A stretch of DNA of 60,281 nt from Chloroflexota bacterium (GTDB taxonomy: Bacteria > Chloroflexota > Anaerolineae > Anaerolineales > UBA11579), in assembly GCA_019456165.1 (NCBI GenBank), contig VRUJ01000026.1:1-60281 (forward strand). The letters run 5' to 3'. A program made the position numbers and the translations under genes. Shown here piece after piece: positions 19,205 through 30,026 of the stretch; position 1 is the first letter of the stretch; every line of letters begins with the position of its first letter. The notes under the pieces were generated by a model. That model saw only the letters and a program-made list of their open reading frames with translations, was not told the DNA's origin and did not search any database.

Positions 19205-20440
19205 ATGTCATCTCTTTCTAATCGACTTAAAGCATTAGGAGTAAAAGTTGGCGCAGACGATCTCAAGCGCTCACAGGGGAAAGCACAGCACCCTATCGAA
19301 ACGGTTATGGATGGCGAACTCCGAGAAAACTCCCTGGGGGAGGCATTCGTCGTTGAGACCCTGTACCCCTTAGATCACAAACATGGTAATGCATCCTTGG
19401 CGCTTTCCGAGCCGCGTGAAATATTAGCCGCTTGGGTACGCGACGAGTGCATTGCTGCTTGTGATCCAGCAAATTTTGTTTTTCTGGACACCGAAACCAC
19501 CGGGCTGGCAGGCGGTTCCGGTACTTATGCCTTCATGGTCGGGTTGGGACGGTTTGTTGAGCGTGGCTTTCTACTGGCGCAATATTTCATGCGCGATCCC
19601 ATCCAGGAGCCTGCCATGCTGGTTGAGATCGAGTCCTTCCTGGCTGATTGTGAAGTTATCGTGACCTTCAACGGCAAGGCATTTGACGTTCCGGTACTCA
19701 ATGACCGCTACATAACTAACGGAAGCCAGCCCCCACTGGCCTCCACCCCCAACCTGGATATCCTGCACCTGGCGCGGCGACTCTGGCGCGACCACCTCCC
19801 CAGCCGCACATTGGGCTACCTGGAAGAGCATATCTTGGGTGAAAGTCGGGCCGAGGAGGACGTCCCCGGCTGGATGATCCCCCAAATGTATTTCGACTAT
19901 CTGCAAAGCGGTGACGCGCGCCCGTTGAAAGGTGTCTTTTACCACAACGCGATGGATATCCTTGCACTGGTAGCCTTAACGAACTTGACCGCCGGGATGT
20001 TGGCAAAACCGCTGGACGGCTCAATTAAGCATGCCAGCGACCTGGCAGCCGTTGGGCGTTTGTACCAAGACCTGGGTTATTTAGATAAGGCCGCTCAAAT
20101 ATTGGAACACAGCCTTTCAATAGATTTTCCCGCAGAATTACTCTCCAAGACGAGGCAGCGTTTATCCTATCTGCACCGCCGGCGTGGGGATATCACTGCG
20201 GCGCTCAGTTTATGGATGCAGGCCGCCGCGGACCGGGAGATCTACGCGCACGAAGAGATAGCAAAATTCTACGAGCATAAAGAACACGATTTCAAAGAAG
20301 CCGCTAAATGGACCCAGGCCGCCCTCGCCATGTTGAACACCTCTGGCGTCCCGCGTTACGAAAAGCTTCATTGGCAGCTTGAGCTAGAACACCGCCTGGC
20401 GCGATTAGAGAGAAAAATAGCCAAACAAAAAACTGGATAG
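19205..20440 (+). CDS. YprB-like RNase H-fold exonuclease domain protein with TPRs
   Basis: The 411-residue protein has a predicted DEDD-type 3'-5' exonuclease domain (RNase_H_2-like): FLDTETTGLAGGSGTYAF near residue 93, EIESFLADCEVIVTFNGKAFDVPVL, LDILHLARRLW, and a final NAMDILAL carrying the last Asp. Helical TPR-type repeats follow from about residue 275. The family resembles Bacillus YprB, whose biochemical role is poorly known; metal-dependent nucleic-acid cleavage is inferred from the conserved acidic residues. Confidence 0.85.
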   Translation: MSSLSNRLKALGVKVGADDLKRSQGKAQHPIETVMDGELRENSLGEAFVVETLYPLDHKHGNASLALSEPREILAAWVRDECIAACDPANFVFLDTETTGLAGGSGTYAFMVGLGRFVERGFLLAQYFMRDPIQEPAMLVEIESFLADCEVIVTFNGKAFDVPVLNDRYITNGSQPPLASTPNLDILHLARRLWRDHLPSRTLGYLEEHILGESRAEEDVPGWMIPQMYFDYLQSGDARPLKGVFYHNAMDILALVALTNLTAGMLAKPLDGSIKHASDLAAVGRLYQDLGYLDKAAQILEHSLSIDFPAELLSKTRQRLSYLHRRRGDITAALSLWMQAAADREIYAHEEIAKFYEHKEHDFKEAAKWTQAALAMLNTSGVPRYEKLHWQLELEHRLARLERKIAKQKTG

Positions 20441-20455
20441 ATGGGGGAGTCTCTT

Positions 20456-21247
20456 TTAATCCGCTGCTTGCCCTTCAACGGCCGCTTCGCCCGAAGCTGC
20501 CGCTCGCGAAAGCCTATTCTCAAGAGATGTGATTAAGCTAGTCATCTCCTCTGCGAGAATGGGGAATCCAAACCAAACTACACCCAACCCAAACACCGTG
20601 CCTGTAATGAAACGCATCCAGGAGTTGAAAGAACCTAAAGCGTCCCCTGCATAAAATCCAGCGCTAAATTGATTATTGGTCAAATCAGAAAGCCACAAAT
20701 TGGTATCCCGAAAACCTTGACCAAAACCTGCAAAATCGCTGAGGAAATGTGTCACCCCATCAACTGCCATGGGCATTATCAAAATAAAGAAGATCCAAAT
20801 GTTCGCTGGTTTCAACTTCTTGCGCAGCGGGTACCACAACCACGCAAAAATTAGAATGCTGGTATACATGGAGATCATGCGGTCAGACCAGGCCACCTTC
20901 CAACCCAGCTCAACATTCCCAATAAATTGGCGCAGAACTAACGGATTAAGCGTATTCTCCCAAGCCGTTTGGATCGTACCCAAGGGGTACATACTCTGCT
21001 CACCGAAAAAGAAAAGGGAGCGCTGAGGAAGTTGGTGGCAAAAAAAACTATAAATGAAATAAATCCCTTTTGCGGGAGCTTCCCAACCAAGCTTCATAAA
21101 TACTGGGGCTAAAAATGGCAGTCCAACATACAGCCCATACAATAAGCTAAACAGCAGCATCCATCTACGGCTGAGCCAGTGGAACACTTGGTTAGCGGAG
21201 AATTTTTTATTCCGGGGGGGAAATCCTTCATTAGTTGTAATTGTCAT
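20456..21247 (-). CDS. DUF2085 membrane protein
   Basis: The 263-residue protein has several TM segments and the DUF2085 core: YSFFCHQLPQRSLFFFGEQ near residue 70 and MAVDGVTHFLSD. The conserved His and Asp residues of the family are present, but the function is unknown. The C-terminal tail is Ala/Glu-rich. It is convergent with the YprB-like gene and divergent from the hydrolase pseudogene at 21415. Confidence 0.85.
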   Translation of the reverse strand: MTITTNEGFPPRNKKFSANQVFHWLSRRWMLLFSLLYGLYVGLPFLAPVFMKLGWEAPAKGIYFIYSFFCHQLPQRSLFFFGEQSMYPLGTIQTAWENTLNPLVLRQFIGNVELGWKVAWSDRMISMYTSILIFAWLWYPLRKKLKPANIWIFFILIMPMAVDGVTHFLSDFAGFGQGFRDTNLWLSDLTNNQFSAGFYAGDALGSFNSWMRFITGTVFGLGVVWFGFPILAEEMTSLITSLENRLSRAAASGEAAVEGQAAD

Positions 21248-21414
21248 CCTAGCTCCTTATTCAATGGATTATACAGCATTAGGTTTAGAAACAAAGAAAT
21301 TCGGGAGTGGTGGATTATTTACACCTGGACAAGAGCCTTTTACCCCTTGAAAACCACTATAATATAATCTGATTGACACAAGTAAATTATGGGATTATCA
21401 AGGAGCGTAGTAAA

Positions 21415-22873
21415 TGGATGAGCGCAATTTCAAACTAGGCCGCAAGCGAATCGTTTGGGTATTTGCAGCTAATACTCATGCTGGTATCCTGGCTGGGTGT
21501 GGCTGGCAATGCTCGCGGCTTAAGCGTTGACATCTTCCAAGAGGATACTATCCCCATGCGATTTATTCGTCCACTGGAGGGTGAAAACCTGCCGGGGGTT
21601 ATTATCGCACATGGTTTTGGCGGCTCACAGCAACTGATGTTAGGGTATGGCTACGCGATCGCCAACGCGGGTTATGGGATAATACTTTTCGATTTCTCGG
21701 GGCACGCGGCTAATCCCAACCCAATTGACTTTGACGAAAATTCACTCCAGAATAACCTGAACACTGCTTACCAGGCCCTGATCTCCCAACCTGAAGTTGA
21801 TTCGGATCAGGTAGCTTTACTAGGCCATTCGATGGGCAGCGGGGCTGTCATGCAAGCTGGAATAGAACACCCGGAACGGTTTTCTGCGGTGATCGCGGTC
21901 TCACCAACAGATGCATATGTAAATATCAACAGACCCCCCAACCTTTTGCTCCAAGCAGGTTCTTTAGAGGGACGCTTTGTTGAGAACGCCCAAGAATTAC
22001 TGGTTGAAGCTGGAGGACCAAACGACAATTTTGAAGACGGGATGGCGCGTCGTTTTAATGAGATCCCCAACGTGGAGCATATCACCATCTTAATGAGTTC
22101 CGGCAGCCGGGAATCGGCTATCGAATGGTTGAATCTCACGTTCAAGCTTGATAACCCTGGCAGTTATAAAGACACCCGCATGCTATGGTTTTATTTACAT
22201 TTTGTTGCCTGGGTAGTGCTGGTTGCGGCCATTAGCCCCTTGATAAGAATTAAAGCTGGAAATTATCCCGCCCCGCCAAAAGAATTGCGCAAATGGCTTG
22301 GAATGGTTCTGGCTCCCTTTATCGCTACAGGTGTGATGGCGCTGATAAACCCGATAATTGACCTCTCAGGATTCCTGGGTTTACAGGTTGGGGGCGCATT
22401 AGCTTTTTGGTTCGTGATCATGGGCGCGGCCTGGTTGGCTGCCGGATACCGGTTCATCACTCCATCCAGGCAAAATATTTTATGGGGCCTAGTGCTGTTT
22501 GCAATCATCTGGATATCTCAAGGACTGATGGCTCAATACACATGGTTTAGTATGTTCCTGATCCCAGCCCGGTTGTGGCGCTGGCCTATCCTTGCGCTGG
22601 CAGTTCGCGGTAGGTTACAGTATACACAATACCAGTAATTGGAAGCGATTCGGGTTGTGGGTAGTTCAGAGCACGGTATTGGTAACTGCGCTTTTTATAT
22701 TTGCAATGCTGGTGCCAGGTATGTTTGTCTTGATGCTTATGGCCCCGGTTTTACCGATTATTTTGGAAGTTACCTTCATAATTGGAAAACATTTCGATGA
22801 CCCTTGGGCTTACGCAATTGGCAGCGCGTTATTTTTCGGTTGGATGGTAGCCGCTTTTTTCCCAATCATCTAA
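21415..22873 (+). pseudogene. Alpha/beta hydrolase with C-terminal TM region, two frameshifts
   Basis: A GGAG site and ATG at 21415 begin MDERNFKLGRKRIVW in one frame. At about 21457-21465 the homologous reading moves to the frame of LQLILMLVSWLGVAG. The main part has a dienelactone-hydrolase-like fold: HGFGGSQQ, then GHSMGSGAV as nucleophile elbow and later a TM-rich C-terminal region. Near 22590-22620 the frame changes again, so that VGYSIHNTSNWKRFG and about 80 more membrane residues continue to the stop at 22873. Two indels in one gene mean a pseudogene or local sequence errors. Confidence 0.75.
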
Positions 22874-22905
22874 CGCGCATTAATATAAACCCCATTGAAG
22901 GATTA

Positions 22906-23496
22906 TTAAGGTTTAGGGTTCGTTAGACCGCCATACAAAAACCAATATTGCCCCTCTGGGAAACCTGAGGTTAATTCCGCATCCCACAGGAAAGCTCCTG
23001 CAATAAACACAGCGCGCAGGCGCGTGTCCAGGTTGGGCAATAAGCCAGCTTCGGCGGGAAGTTTTTTTCCCAACTGCTCTGTCAAGATTTCAAGGATCAC
23101 ACGCAACCGTACTTGACTGGAGAAGTAACCTGCATGGGAACTTGGAGCTTCAGCAATCTCAGCCAGGTAATCTTTCCACCGGCGCAGGCGTGAGATGAAC
23201 TCGCTGCCAGCTTTTTTCTCCCAGGCAGTGCGCCACTCCTGGCGGAGGGTGACAATTTCATTCCCCATATAGGTGAGTTCAGCGTCTTGATGGTATTCCA
23301 GCCCTCCACCCTTTTTCCGGGCTTGCAGCCGTGCTTGGGAGAGCGCCAGGTTCCCCAATGTCAGGCGCGGGTAGGGCGGCTCTCCGGAAGGCGTGGGCAG
23401 ATCCAAAGGCCAGAAAAGTTCTTTGGAGAGCAGATAACTCTTGAGTTCTGCCGCTCCAGCTTTGAGGTAACGAAAGTCATATTCAGGTGATGGCAT
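22906..23496 (-). CDS. Hypothetical protein
   Basis: The 196-residue cytoplasmic protein is mostly helical, rich in Arg/Lys/Glu in the middle (TLRQEWRTAWEKKAGSEF), and ends with a hydrophobic helix (LRAVFIAGAFLWDAEL). I do not recognise the family. It has no signal peptide, and codon use is like that of neighbouring housekeeping genes, so it is probably a real lineage-specific gene. Confidence 0.6.
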   Translation of the reverse strand: MPSPEYDFRYLKAGAAELKSYLLSKELFWPLDLPTPSGEPPYPRLTLGNLALSQARLQARKKGGGLEYHQDAELTYMGNEIVTLRQEWRTAWEKKAGSEFISRLRRWKDYLAEIAEAPSSHAGYFSSQVRLRVILEILTEQLGKKLPAEAGLLPNLDTRLRAVFIAGAFLWDAELTSGFPEGQYWFLYGGLTNPKP

Positions 23497-23686
23497 GCTA
23501 TGGAGATTTTACTCCAATTTCGAGCCGAACCTGATTATGTAATTCTTGCAATCACGTTAATCCCACGCGCGAATGATTTAATATTATTAGTGGAAATTTG
23601 ATTTTCTAAGTTTGGGTGATTAAATCCTGCTATAATCCACACACCATTCAAGTTTGTAAAAAACCCAGCAGAAGAGGAGCACAATT

Positions 23687-25865
23687 TTGAAATCTATTAA
23701 AGGGGTTTATATAATCATAATTTGTCTTTTTCTAACTGCATGCAATAATATTATTAACGAACAACAAGAACCTCCAGAAGCAATTGAAGGCGTGATTGAT
23801 TTACGGGACTGGGATTTTGAGCAAGACGGATCAATAAATCTCGCAGGCGAATGGGCATTTTTCTGGGATGAACTGCTTGAACCTGAACAGATCCCATTTC
23901 CAATCCAGGCGCCCTATGTTTCGGTCCCTGGCGCTTGGAGTAAATATGATATTGAGGGCATAACATTCACACCCGAAGGATATGCCACATTTTATCTTAT
24001 TCTTTACCCTCCTGATACTCATCAAGTTTATGGCTTATATATCGACGGGCAAGGCAGCGCATATGCGTTGTGGGTTGATGACCGCTTATTAGTTCAAAAC
24101 GGCCGAGTTGACACAAATCAGCTAGACATGACTCCAGAAAAAAACCCATCACAGCTTTCTTCCAGCCTGTTGGAGAAGCGGTGGAGATGGTTCTTCAAAT
24201 ATCGAACTTCCATCACCGCAAGGGCGGCTTCCGAAACGACCTTTTACTTGGTTTGGCGGAATCAGTTCATTTTTTCCAAATGCAAAATTGGTTTGTAGAA
24301 GCGTTCTCCGTAGGAACCTTATTCGTTATGGGGCTGTATCATTTGTTCATTTACTCCTTCCGTCCCAAGAATAAAGCTCCTCTTTATTTTGGTCTGTTAT
24401 CTTGGGTGATGACGGTTCGCATTGGGGTTACCAATCAGAGCACTTTGCTTTTCCATCTACCTATTATCACTTGGCCTCTAGCTATCCGGCTGGAATACTT
24501 AACCTTTTATTTAGGTCCTCCATTGTTTGCTTTGTTCATGCGGAGTTTGTACCCCAAGGATATACACTGCTGGTTTATCCGGCTAACAATTGGATTAGGA
24601 ATGGGTTTCTCTTTATTTGTTGTATTTGCAGATACTTTAACCCTAAGCTTTACAGCAACGTATTATCAGAATGTGGTTCTTCTTGAGATGCTATACTGTC
24701 TCTATTTCTTCCCGTTCAGCATTTGTTAGGTGTAGATATTTTTCTTTTCGCATACGAATGATTTTATCTCCTCATTCGTTGCACTAAATGTCTGAATTAA
24801 CATATAAAAAATCTTTTACCATTTGGTCAATTCACATCTTTTAGTTTTTTGGCCTACATCTTTGTCCAAGCCATATTATTATCCTCCCGTTTTTCCAAAT
24901 CATTTGACCGGGTAGAAACCTTATCTGGTGAACTTGAAGATACGAATGTCAGCTTACAACAGAGTGAAAGAAAATACCGCAATATCTTTGAAGACTCAAA
25001 AGATATGATCTTTATTGCTGGGCTGGATGAACAAATCGAAGATGTCAGCCCCGCTTGCGAGGAGGTGCTTGGTTACACAAAGAGCGAATTACTGCAAATG
25101 AAAGTGCTGGATGTGATTGTTGATCCCGAGGCAAGATCTAGATTTCAAGGTGCATTAACCGCTCAGGGATCATTCAAGAATTTTGAAGTTGATCTACAAC
25201 GTAAGGATGGACTAAAGATAGATGCCTTGGTGACAGCGACATTACGCCAGGAAAAAAATGGCAAGGTAACTGGTTTTCAGGGCAGCGTGCGAGACATAAC
25301 AGACAGAAAACAGGCCGAAGCTGAAAGGCTGCGCGCCATGAAACTTGAACAGATAGCAATTACAGATCCTCTCACCAAAATCTATAACCGCAGATTTTTC
25401 AACGAAGCTGCCGAAAAAGAGATCGAACGTGCAAAGCGCAGCGGCTCTTCGTTATCCGTGATCGTATTCGATATTGATCATTTCAAAAATGTGAATGACA
25501 CATATGGCCACTCCACTGGGGACCAGGTATTGATCAATATTGTTAACATATGCAAACGGAATGTTCGGAGCATGGATCTTTTTGCCCGCTTTGGAGGGGA
25601 AGAATTTGTGATCATGATGCCAGAAACAGATATCAATTCAGCCCAAGAGACTGCGCAGAGACTGCGGGAAATTGTCGCCGAAAAGCCGATAACAAAGTCT
25701 GATAAAACTGATGTGTCGGTTACGATCAGCCCAGGTATCGCAAATTGGGATTCTGAGAAGTCTTTAAATATCCTTGCTTTGCTGGATCGAGCTGATCAAG
25801 CTTTATACCAATCAAAGGAAGCTGGCCGAAATCGGGTAACTATTTGGGGAGAGGGTAACATATAG
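23687..25865 (+). pseudogene. Broken 7TMR-DISM / PAS / GGDEF diguanylate cyclase gene
   Basis: AGAGGAG and a TTG at 23687 start a lipobox-containing 7TMR-DISM extracellular domain (GEWAFFWDELL, then VPGAWSKY). At about 24150-24180 the reading shifts to the frame of MEMVLQISNFHHRKGGF and continues through five TM helices until a stop at 24729. Between 24700 and 24849 all three frames are interrupted, and the last TM region is degraded. From 24849 a third frame encodes the final TM helix, a coiled coil, a PAS domain (SERKYRNIFEDSKDMIF) and a GGDEF domain with an intact RFGGEEF active-site motif. The C-terminal PAS-GGDEF part might still be made if an internal start is used. Confidence 0.82.
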
Positions 25866-25931
25866 ATAAAAAAATAAATGACCATTGGTCATTTATCACC
25901 AGAATTCGAATATCCCCACTTTACCCAAGTA

Positions 25932-27221
25932 TTAAATCATCAAACTCAGCGGGTTTTCCAAATAATGCGCCAGGGCTTGCATGAAACGCGCCGCCTCGGC
26001 TCCATCGCTCACGCGGTGGTCGGTGGTCAGCGTCGCATTCATGCGCCAACCGACTACCAACTCGTTTTCTTGCACGACCGGAACCTGCATCGCCGAACCG
26101 ACAGCCAAGATTGCGGCTTCCGGCGGGTTGATGATCGCGGTGAAATGAGATACGTCAAACATGCCCAGATTGCTCACCGAGAACGTCGAACCGCTAATAT
26201 CATTCGTATGCACTTTACCTTCACGGGCACGGCCGGCCTTATCGCCGATTTCTTTGGATATCTGCCGTATGGATTTCTGATCCGCATCAGCACAAACCAC
26301 AGTTAACAATCCTCCCTCCACCGATACCGCAACGCCTAAATTCACTCGACCATGGTGAACGACATGGTCCCCATCCAGCGAAGCATTCAAATTAGGAAAT
26401 TGGCGCAGGGTTAAAGCAGTCGCCTTGAGGATAAAATCATTAACCGACAATTTTTCCTCACTATCCGCCAGCATTAGGTTAACCTGCTTGCGTACATCCA
26501 TCAACTCATCCAGATTGTATTGGTGGGTGACGTAGAATTGGGGCAGTTCTTGGGTAGATTGCAGCATACGACGGCCGATGGCTTTGCGCAGCCGCGTAAG
26601 AGGTATGACTTTATCTGAATGCGGCTGGCCGTTCTCGAGCATCGTTGGGGAGAGAGACAAAGCCGGTGTGGCAGATGCAGGGGAGGTCAGATAAGCCTCA
26701 ATATCCCGTTTAACGATGCGTCCTTGCGGACCGCTGCCCCGCACTTTACCAAGATCAATTTGATTTTCCCTGCTTATGCGCCGGGCAAGTGGTGAGGCAC
26801 GCACTCCCTGCGGGAATCCATTTACCGGCAAGGTTGTGGACGCTGGAGGGGGTGCAATTACCTGCGCTGCAGGGGGTGAAGGAGTCACGGATTCTTGGCC
26901 TAAGTGGGTCATTTCGCCTCGTGCTGCTATCTCTGTTTCGACGGTGGCTTCGCCTATCAAAGAATCAAAGTCAATTTCCTCATCCTGCGCGCCAATAACC
27001 GCGATGGGCATGCTCACCGGCACGCTAGAACCTTCGCTCACAACGAGTTTCCTAACAGTACCGGAATAAGGCGTTTCCACTTCAACCGTAGCTTTGTCAG
27101 TTTCTATCTCGGCAATGAGTTCACCTTTTTCAACAGCTTCCCCCTCTTGCTTTACCCATTTCACCAGCGTTCCTTCGGCCATGTCAAAGCCCAGTTTTGG
27201 CATATTAATCACGTTAGCCAT
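25932..27221 (-). CDS. pdhC: 2-oxoacid dehydrogenase E2 (dihydrolipoamide acyltransferase)
   Basis: The 429-residue E2 core enzyme has an N-terminal lipoyl domain (ETDKATVEVE, lipoyl Lys about 43), an Ala/Pro-rich linker, a peripheral subunit-binding domain (ASPLARRISRENQIDLGKV) and a C-terminal acyltransferase domain with the DHRVSDG catalytic motif near residue 400. The start overlaps the stop of the E1-beta gene (ATGA). It transfers acyl groups to CoA in the pyruvate or branched-chain 2-oxoacid dehydrogenase complex. The E3 gene is not in the window. Confidence 0.95.
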   Translation of the reverse strand: MANVINMPKLGFDMAEGTLVKWVKQEGEAVEKGELIAEIETDKATVEVETPYSGTVRKLVVSEGSSVPVSMPIAVIGAQDEEIDFDSLIGEATVETEIAARGEMTHLGQESVTPSPPAAQVIAPPPASTTLPVNGFPQGVRASPLARRISRENQIDLGKVRGSGPQGRIVKRDIEAYLTSPASATPALSLSPTMLENGQPHSDKVIPLTRLRKAIGRRMLQSTQELPQFYVTHQYNLDELMDVRKQVNLMLADSEEKLSVNDFILKATALTLRQFPNLNASLDGDHVVHHGRVNLGVAVSVEGGLLTVVCADADQKSIRQISKEIGDKAGRAREGKVHTNDISGSTFSVSNLGMFDVSHFTAIINPPEAAILAVGSAMQVPVVQENELVVGWRMNATLTTDHRVSDGAEAARFMQALAHYLENPLSLMI

Positions 27222-28192
27222 CAGAGCACATCCTGCACTGCTTCTACCACACTGGAAACTTGAGGGATTGCTAATTGTTCCAGATTGCGATTGTAGGGCA
27301 AGGGAACTTCGGCTTGCGCCACTCGCTTGATAGGCGCATCGATATAATCGAACGCTTCCTCGTACAACCTAGCAGCTACTTCCGCGCCCACGCCATACGA
27401 ACGCCAACCTTCCTCAACGATCACCACGCGATTGGTTTTCACAAATGATTCAATCACCGGTTCCATATCCAGAGGCCGCAGGGTGCGTAAGTCTACAACC
27501 TCTGCTTGTATTCCATCTTTGGCCAATTCTTCAGCGGCATTTAACGAAACATTCAACATTTTGCTGTATGTCACCACAGTTACATCACTGCCCTGGCGCT
27601 GCACTTTAGACTTTCCAATGGGGACCAGATGCTCTCCATCAGGAACCTCGCCCCGCGTTTGGTAGAGAGTCACATTTTCTATGAATAAGATGGGGTCTTC
27701 CGAACGAATAGCTGATTTAAGTAAACCTTTTGAATCCGCCGGGGTAGCAGGAGCCACCACCTTCAACCCAGGGAAATGTGCAAATATGACATCGGGAGTC
27801 TGCGAATGTGTGGCGCCAAGCTGCCGGCCACCACCGCTCACCGTGCGAATCACCAAAGGTACGCTCATCTGCCCACCAAACATATAATGCAGCTTGGGGG
27901 CTTCATTGACAATGTGGTCCATAGCTACGAAGGCGAAGTTGATGGTCATTAGTTCAGCTACCGGGCGCAAACCGGTCAGAGCTGCTCCAATGCCAGCTCC
28001 AACGATTGCCGCTTCGGCAATAGGTGTATCACGCACTCGCTTTTCACCAAAATGATCGTAAAAACCTTTGGTCACCGCGTAAGTACCGCCCCACACCCCG
28101 ACTTCCTCCCCCAAAATAAATACTTTCTCATCGCGCTCCATTTCTTCCCAAAGCGCCTCAGAGATTGCCTCTCGTACAGTTTTAACAGCCAC
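27221..28192 (-). CDS. pdhB: 2-oxoacid dehydrogenase E1 component, beta subunit
   Basis: The 323-residue protein matches the E1-beta family throughout: GEEVGVWGGTYAVTKGF, then GAALTGLRPVAELMTINF, SHSQTPD-like GATHSQTPDV, and the C-terminal transketolase-type domain ending with EVPLPYNRNLE. It pairs with the alpha subunit to form the thiamine-diphosphate-dependent decarboxylase. It starts at a GTG at 28190-28192, only two bases after the E1-alpha stop, so translation is probably coupled. Confidence 0.95.
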   Translation of the reverse strand: MAVKTVREAISEALWEEMERDEKVFILGEEVGVWGGTYAVTKGFYDHFGEKRVRDTPIAEAAIVGAGIGAALTGLRPVAELMTINFAFVAMDHIVNEAPKLHYMFGGQMSVPLVIRTVSGGGRQLGATHSQTPDVIFAHFPGLKVVAPATPADSKGLLKSAIRSEDPILFIENVTLYQTRGEVPDGEHLVPIGKSKVQRQGSDVTVVTYSKMLNVSLNAAEELAKDGIQAEVVDLRTLRPLDMEPVIESFVKTNRVVIVEEGWRSYGVGAEVAARLYEEAFDYIDAPIKRVAQAEVPLPYNRNLEQLAIPQVSSVVEAVQDVL

Positions 28193-28194
28193 AA

Positions 28195-29157
28195 TTAACC
28201 CGCTTGCACATATACATCGGTATACAGCTCTTCAGGTGCTGGCTCGGGACTGGTTTCCGCAAATTCAACCGCCTCCATTATTTCCGCTTCTGCTTGCATT
28301 TCAATCTCTTCCAATTCTGCTCGCGTGGCTATCTTTTCAGCAATCAGATAGCGCTGGTAGATGCCTATCGGGTCAGTCTGTTCCCATTGGGCAATTTCTT
28401 CTTTCTCGCGGTAGCGCTCAGGATCTCCCATCGAATGCCCGCGGTAGCGATAAGTGGTGAACTCCAAAAAGAACGGCCCCTTTCCGGAACGCACATGCTT
28501 GAGAGCTTTTACTGCGGCCTTACGCACGCTGAGCACATCCATGCCATCTGCAATTGCGTTCGGGATGCTATAACCATCCGCCTTCTGGCGTATTTCGCCC
28601 ACGGCTGAAGCGCGCGCCACAGATGTACCCATACCATATTGGTTGTTTTCAACCACCCACAAGACTGGCAAGTTCCACACTTTAGAAAGATTCAAAGCCT
28701 CGTGGAAAAACCCGATGTTTGTGGCTCCATCACCAAACATACAGATTGTGGCCGCGTCGCTTCCCATGTATTGGTCACCAAGGGCCATACCTGCAGCCAG
28801 AGGCAAGTGCGCGCCCACAATGGCATGCCCACCCCAAAAGTTCTTCTCGACATCTGCCATGTGCATGGAACCGCCTTTGCCTTTGGATGTTCCGGTAGCT
28901 TTTCCAAGCAGTTCCGCGATCACCTCTTTTGCGCCGATACCGGTATTGATAGCTACGCCGTGATCGCGGTAAGCAGTGATGACCCGATCCTGCGGCTGGC
29001 GGGCCGAAATCAAACCTGTACTGACAGCTTCCTGGCCGATGTACAGGTGCAGAAAGCCGCCAATCTTGTCTTGCTGGTAAAGTTCAGCGGCGCATTCTTC
29101 CAGGCGGCGGATCAATACCATCTGATGGTAGAGATCTAAATATTCTTGCTTCTTCAT
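28195..29157 (-). CDS. pdhA: 2-oxoacid dehydrogenase E1 component, alpha subunit
   Basis: The 320-residue protein has the thiamine-diphosphate-binding motif GDGATNIGFFHEALNLSKVWNLP split as GDGAT...NN (NNQYGMGTS), plus FLHLYIGQEAVSTG and YRYRGHSMGDPERYR with the regulatory-loop Ser position. It resembles the pyruvate/acetoin dehydrogenase E1-alpha group; the exact substrate cannot be decided from sequence alone. It is the first gene of the three-gene operon. Confidence 0.94.
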   Translation of the reverse strand: MKKQEYLDLYHQMVLIRRLEECAAELYQQDKIGGFLHLYIGQEAVSTGLISARQPQDRVITAYRDHGVAINTGIGAKEVIAELLGKATGTSKGKGGSMHMADVEKNFWGGHAIVGAHLPLAAGMALGDQYMGSDAATICMFGDGATNIGFFHEALNLSKVWNLPVLWVVENNQYGMGTSVARASAVGEIRQKADGYSIPNAIADGMDVLSVRKAAVKALKHVRSGKGPFFLEFTTYRYRGHSMGDPERYREKEEIAQWEQTDPIGIYQRYLIAEKIATRAELEEIEMQAEAEIMEAVEFAETSPEPAPEELYTDVYVQAG

Positions 29158-29576
29158 ACTCTTACAACTCCAATATTACCAATGAGAAAATATCAAACCT
29201 AACCATTTAATTACCCGGCGCGGCAAGATACTATTATCTGACGTTATTGTATAGCTAAATTGTACCATTTTTGTCCTATTTGCGGGAGGGATATATACAT
29301 TTATGTAAGGACTCGCTCTTTTGCACGAGAGATAATATTGTGAGTGTATGAAAAATCAACACACTTGCCACCTACCATCCAATGCTAACTCCCAAGTGTC
29401 ATCCCGTTCTCGCAAGTCAGTAACGTGCAGCGTGTCAAATGGATAAATTGTGCCGCAAATTACCCCACAACAAACGATTGTTTCCAGCACTGAATAGTAA
29501 TTATTTTTAGGTTAGATATTTCCCACCGTAAATTAAAATTTGAGCAACCCCACCCCGGTATTATCCTGAAACAAAA
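29158..29576. other. Intergenic region between the pdh operon and a rhodanese gene
   Basis: The 419 bases hold no convincing gene. On the minus strand a TACAAT (about 29266-29271) could serve as a -10 for the pdh operon, but its -35 is weak. A partial GTCATCCCGTTCTCGC segment near 29397 is like short dispersed repeats. Confidence 0.4.
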
Positions 29577-29900
29577 TTAAGTCGAGCCAGCGCCTTCAAC
29601 TGGATACCCCGCTTCAATCCAATCTTCAATGCCGCCAGCATAGCGGCGGGTATTTTTGAAACCCGCAGCGTATAAAGCATGATAGGCAGTTATGCTGGCG
29701 ACGCAAGTCGGGTTGGTGCAGTAAACGACAATCTCATCGTCTGGGGATAGTTGTTGTTTAGCATCCGCTGGATTAGTGATATTGAGCGAACCGGGGATAT
29801 GGGTGGCATCAAACGCCCAGGTGTTCAGTGTCATAACAAGTTGGAAATCATCCCCGCTGTCTAATTTAGCTTTTAGTTCCTCACGGTCAATCGTATTCAT
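29577..29900 (-). CDS. Rhodanese-like domain protein
   Basis: The single rhodanese domain of about 107 residues has HIPGSLNI and an active-site loop CTNPTCVAS holding the catalytic Cys, and ends with the typical GGIEDWIEAGYPV. The hexapeptide loop differs from classic thiosulfate sulfurtransferases, so the substrate is unknown. AGAGGT upstream supports the ATG at 29898-29900. It is monocistronic and minus strand. A second rhodanese gene lies at 51364. Confidence 0.9.
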   Translation of the reverse strand: MNTIDREELKAKLDSGDDFQLVMTLNTWAFDATHIPGSLNITNPADAKQQLSPDDEIVVYCTNPTCVASITAYHALYAAGFKNTRRYAGGIEDWIEAGYPVEGAGST

Positions 29901-30026
29901 CAAAATTACCTCTATTAATTACTCAACGGTGGCCAAAACAGCACCCGTATAGGAATAATAAGTATAGCTCATAATGTGAGGTAATTTATAGTGTTGAGAT
30001 TTCAATACTTATTATACAGATTTTTT

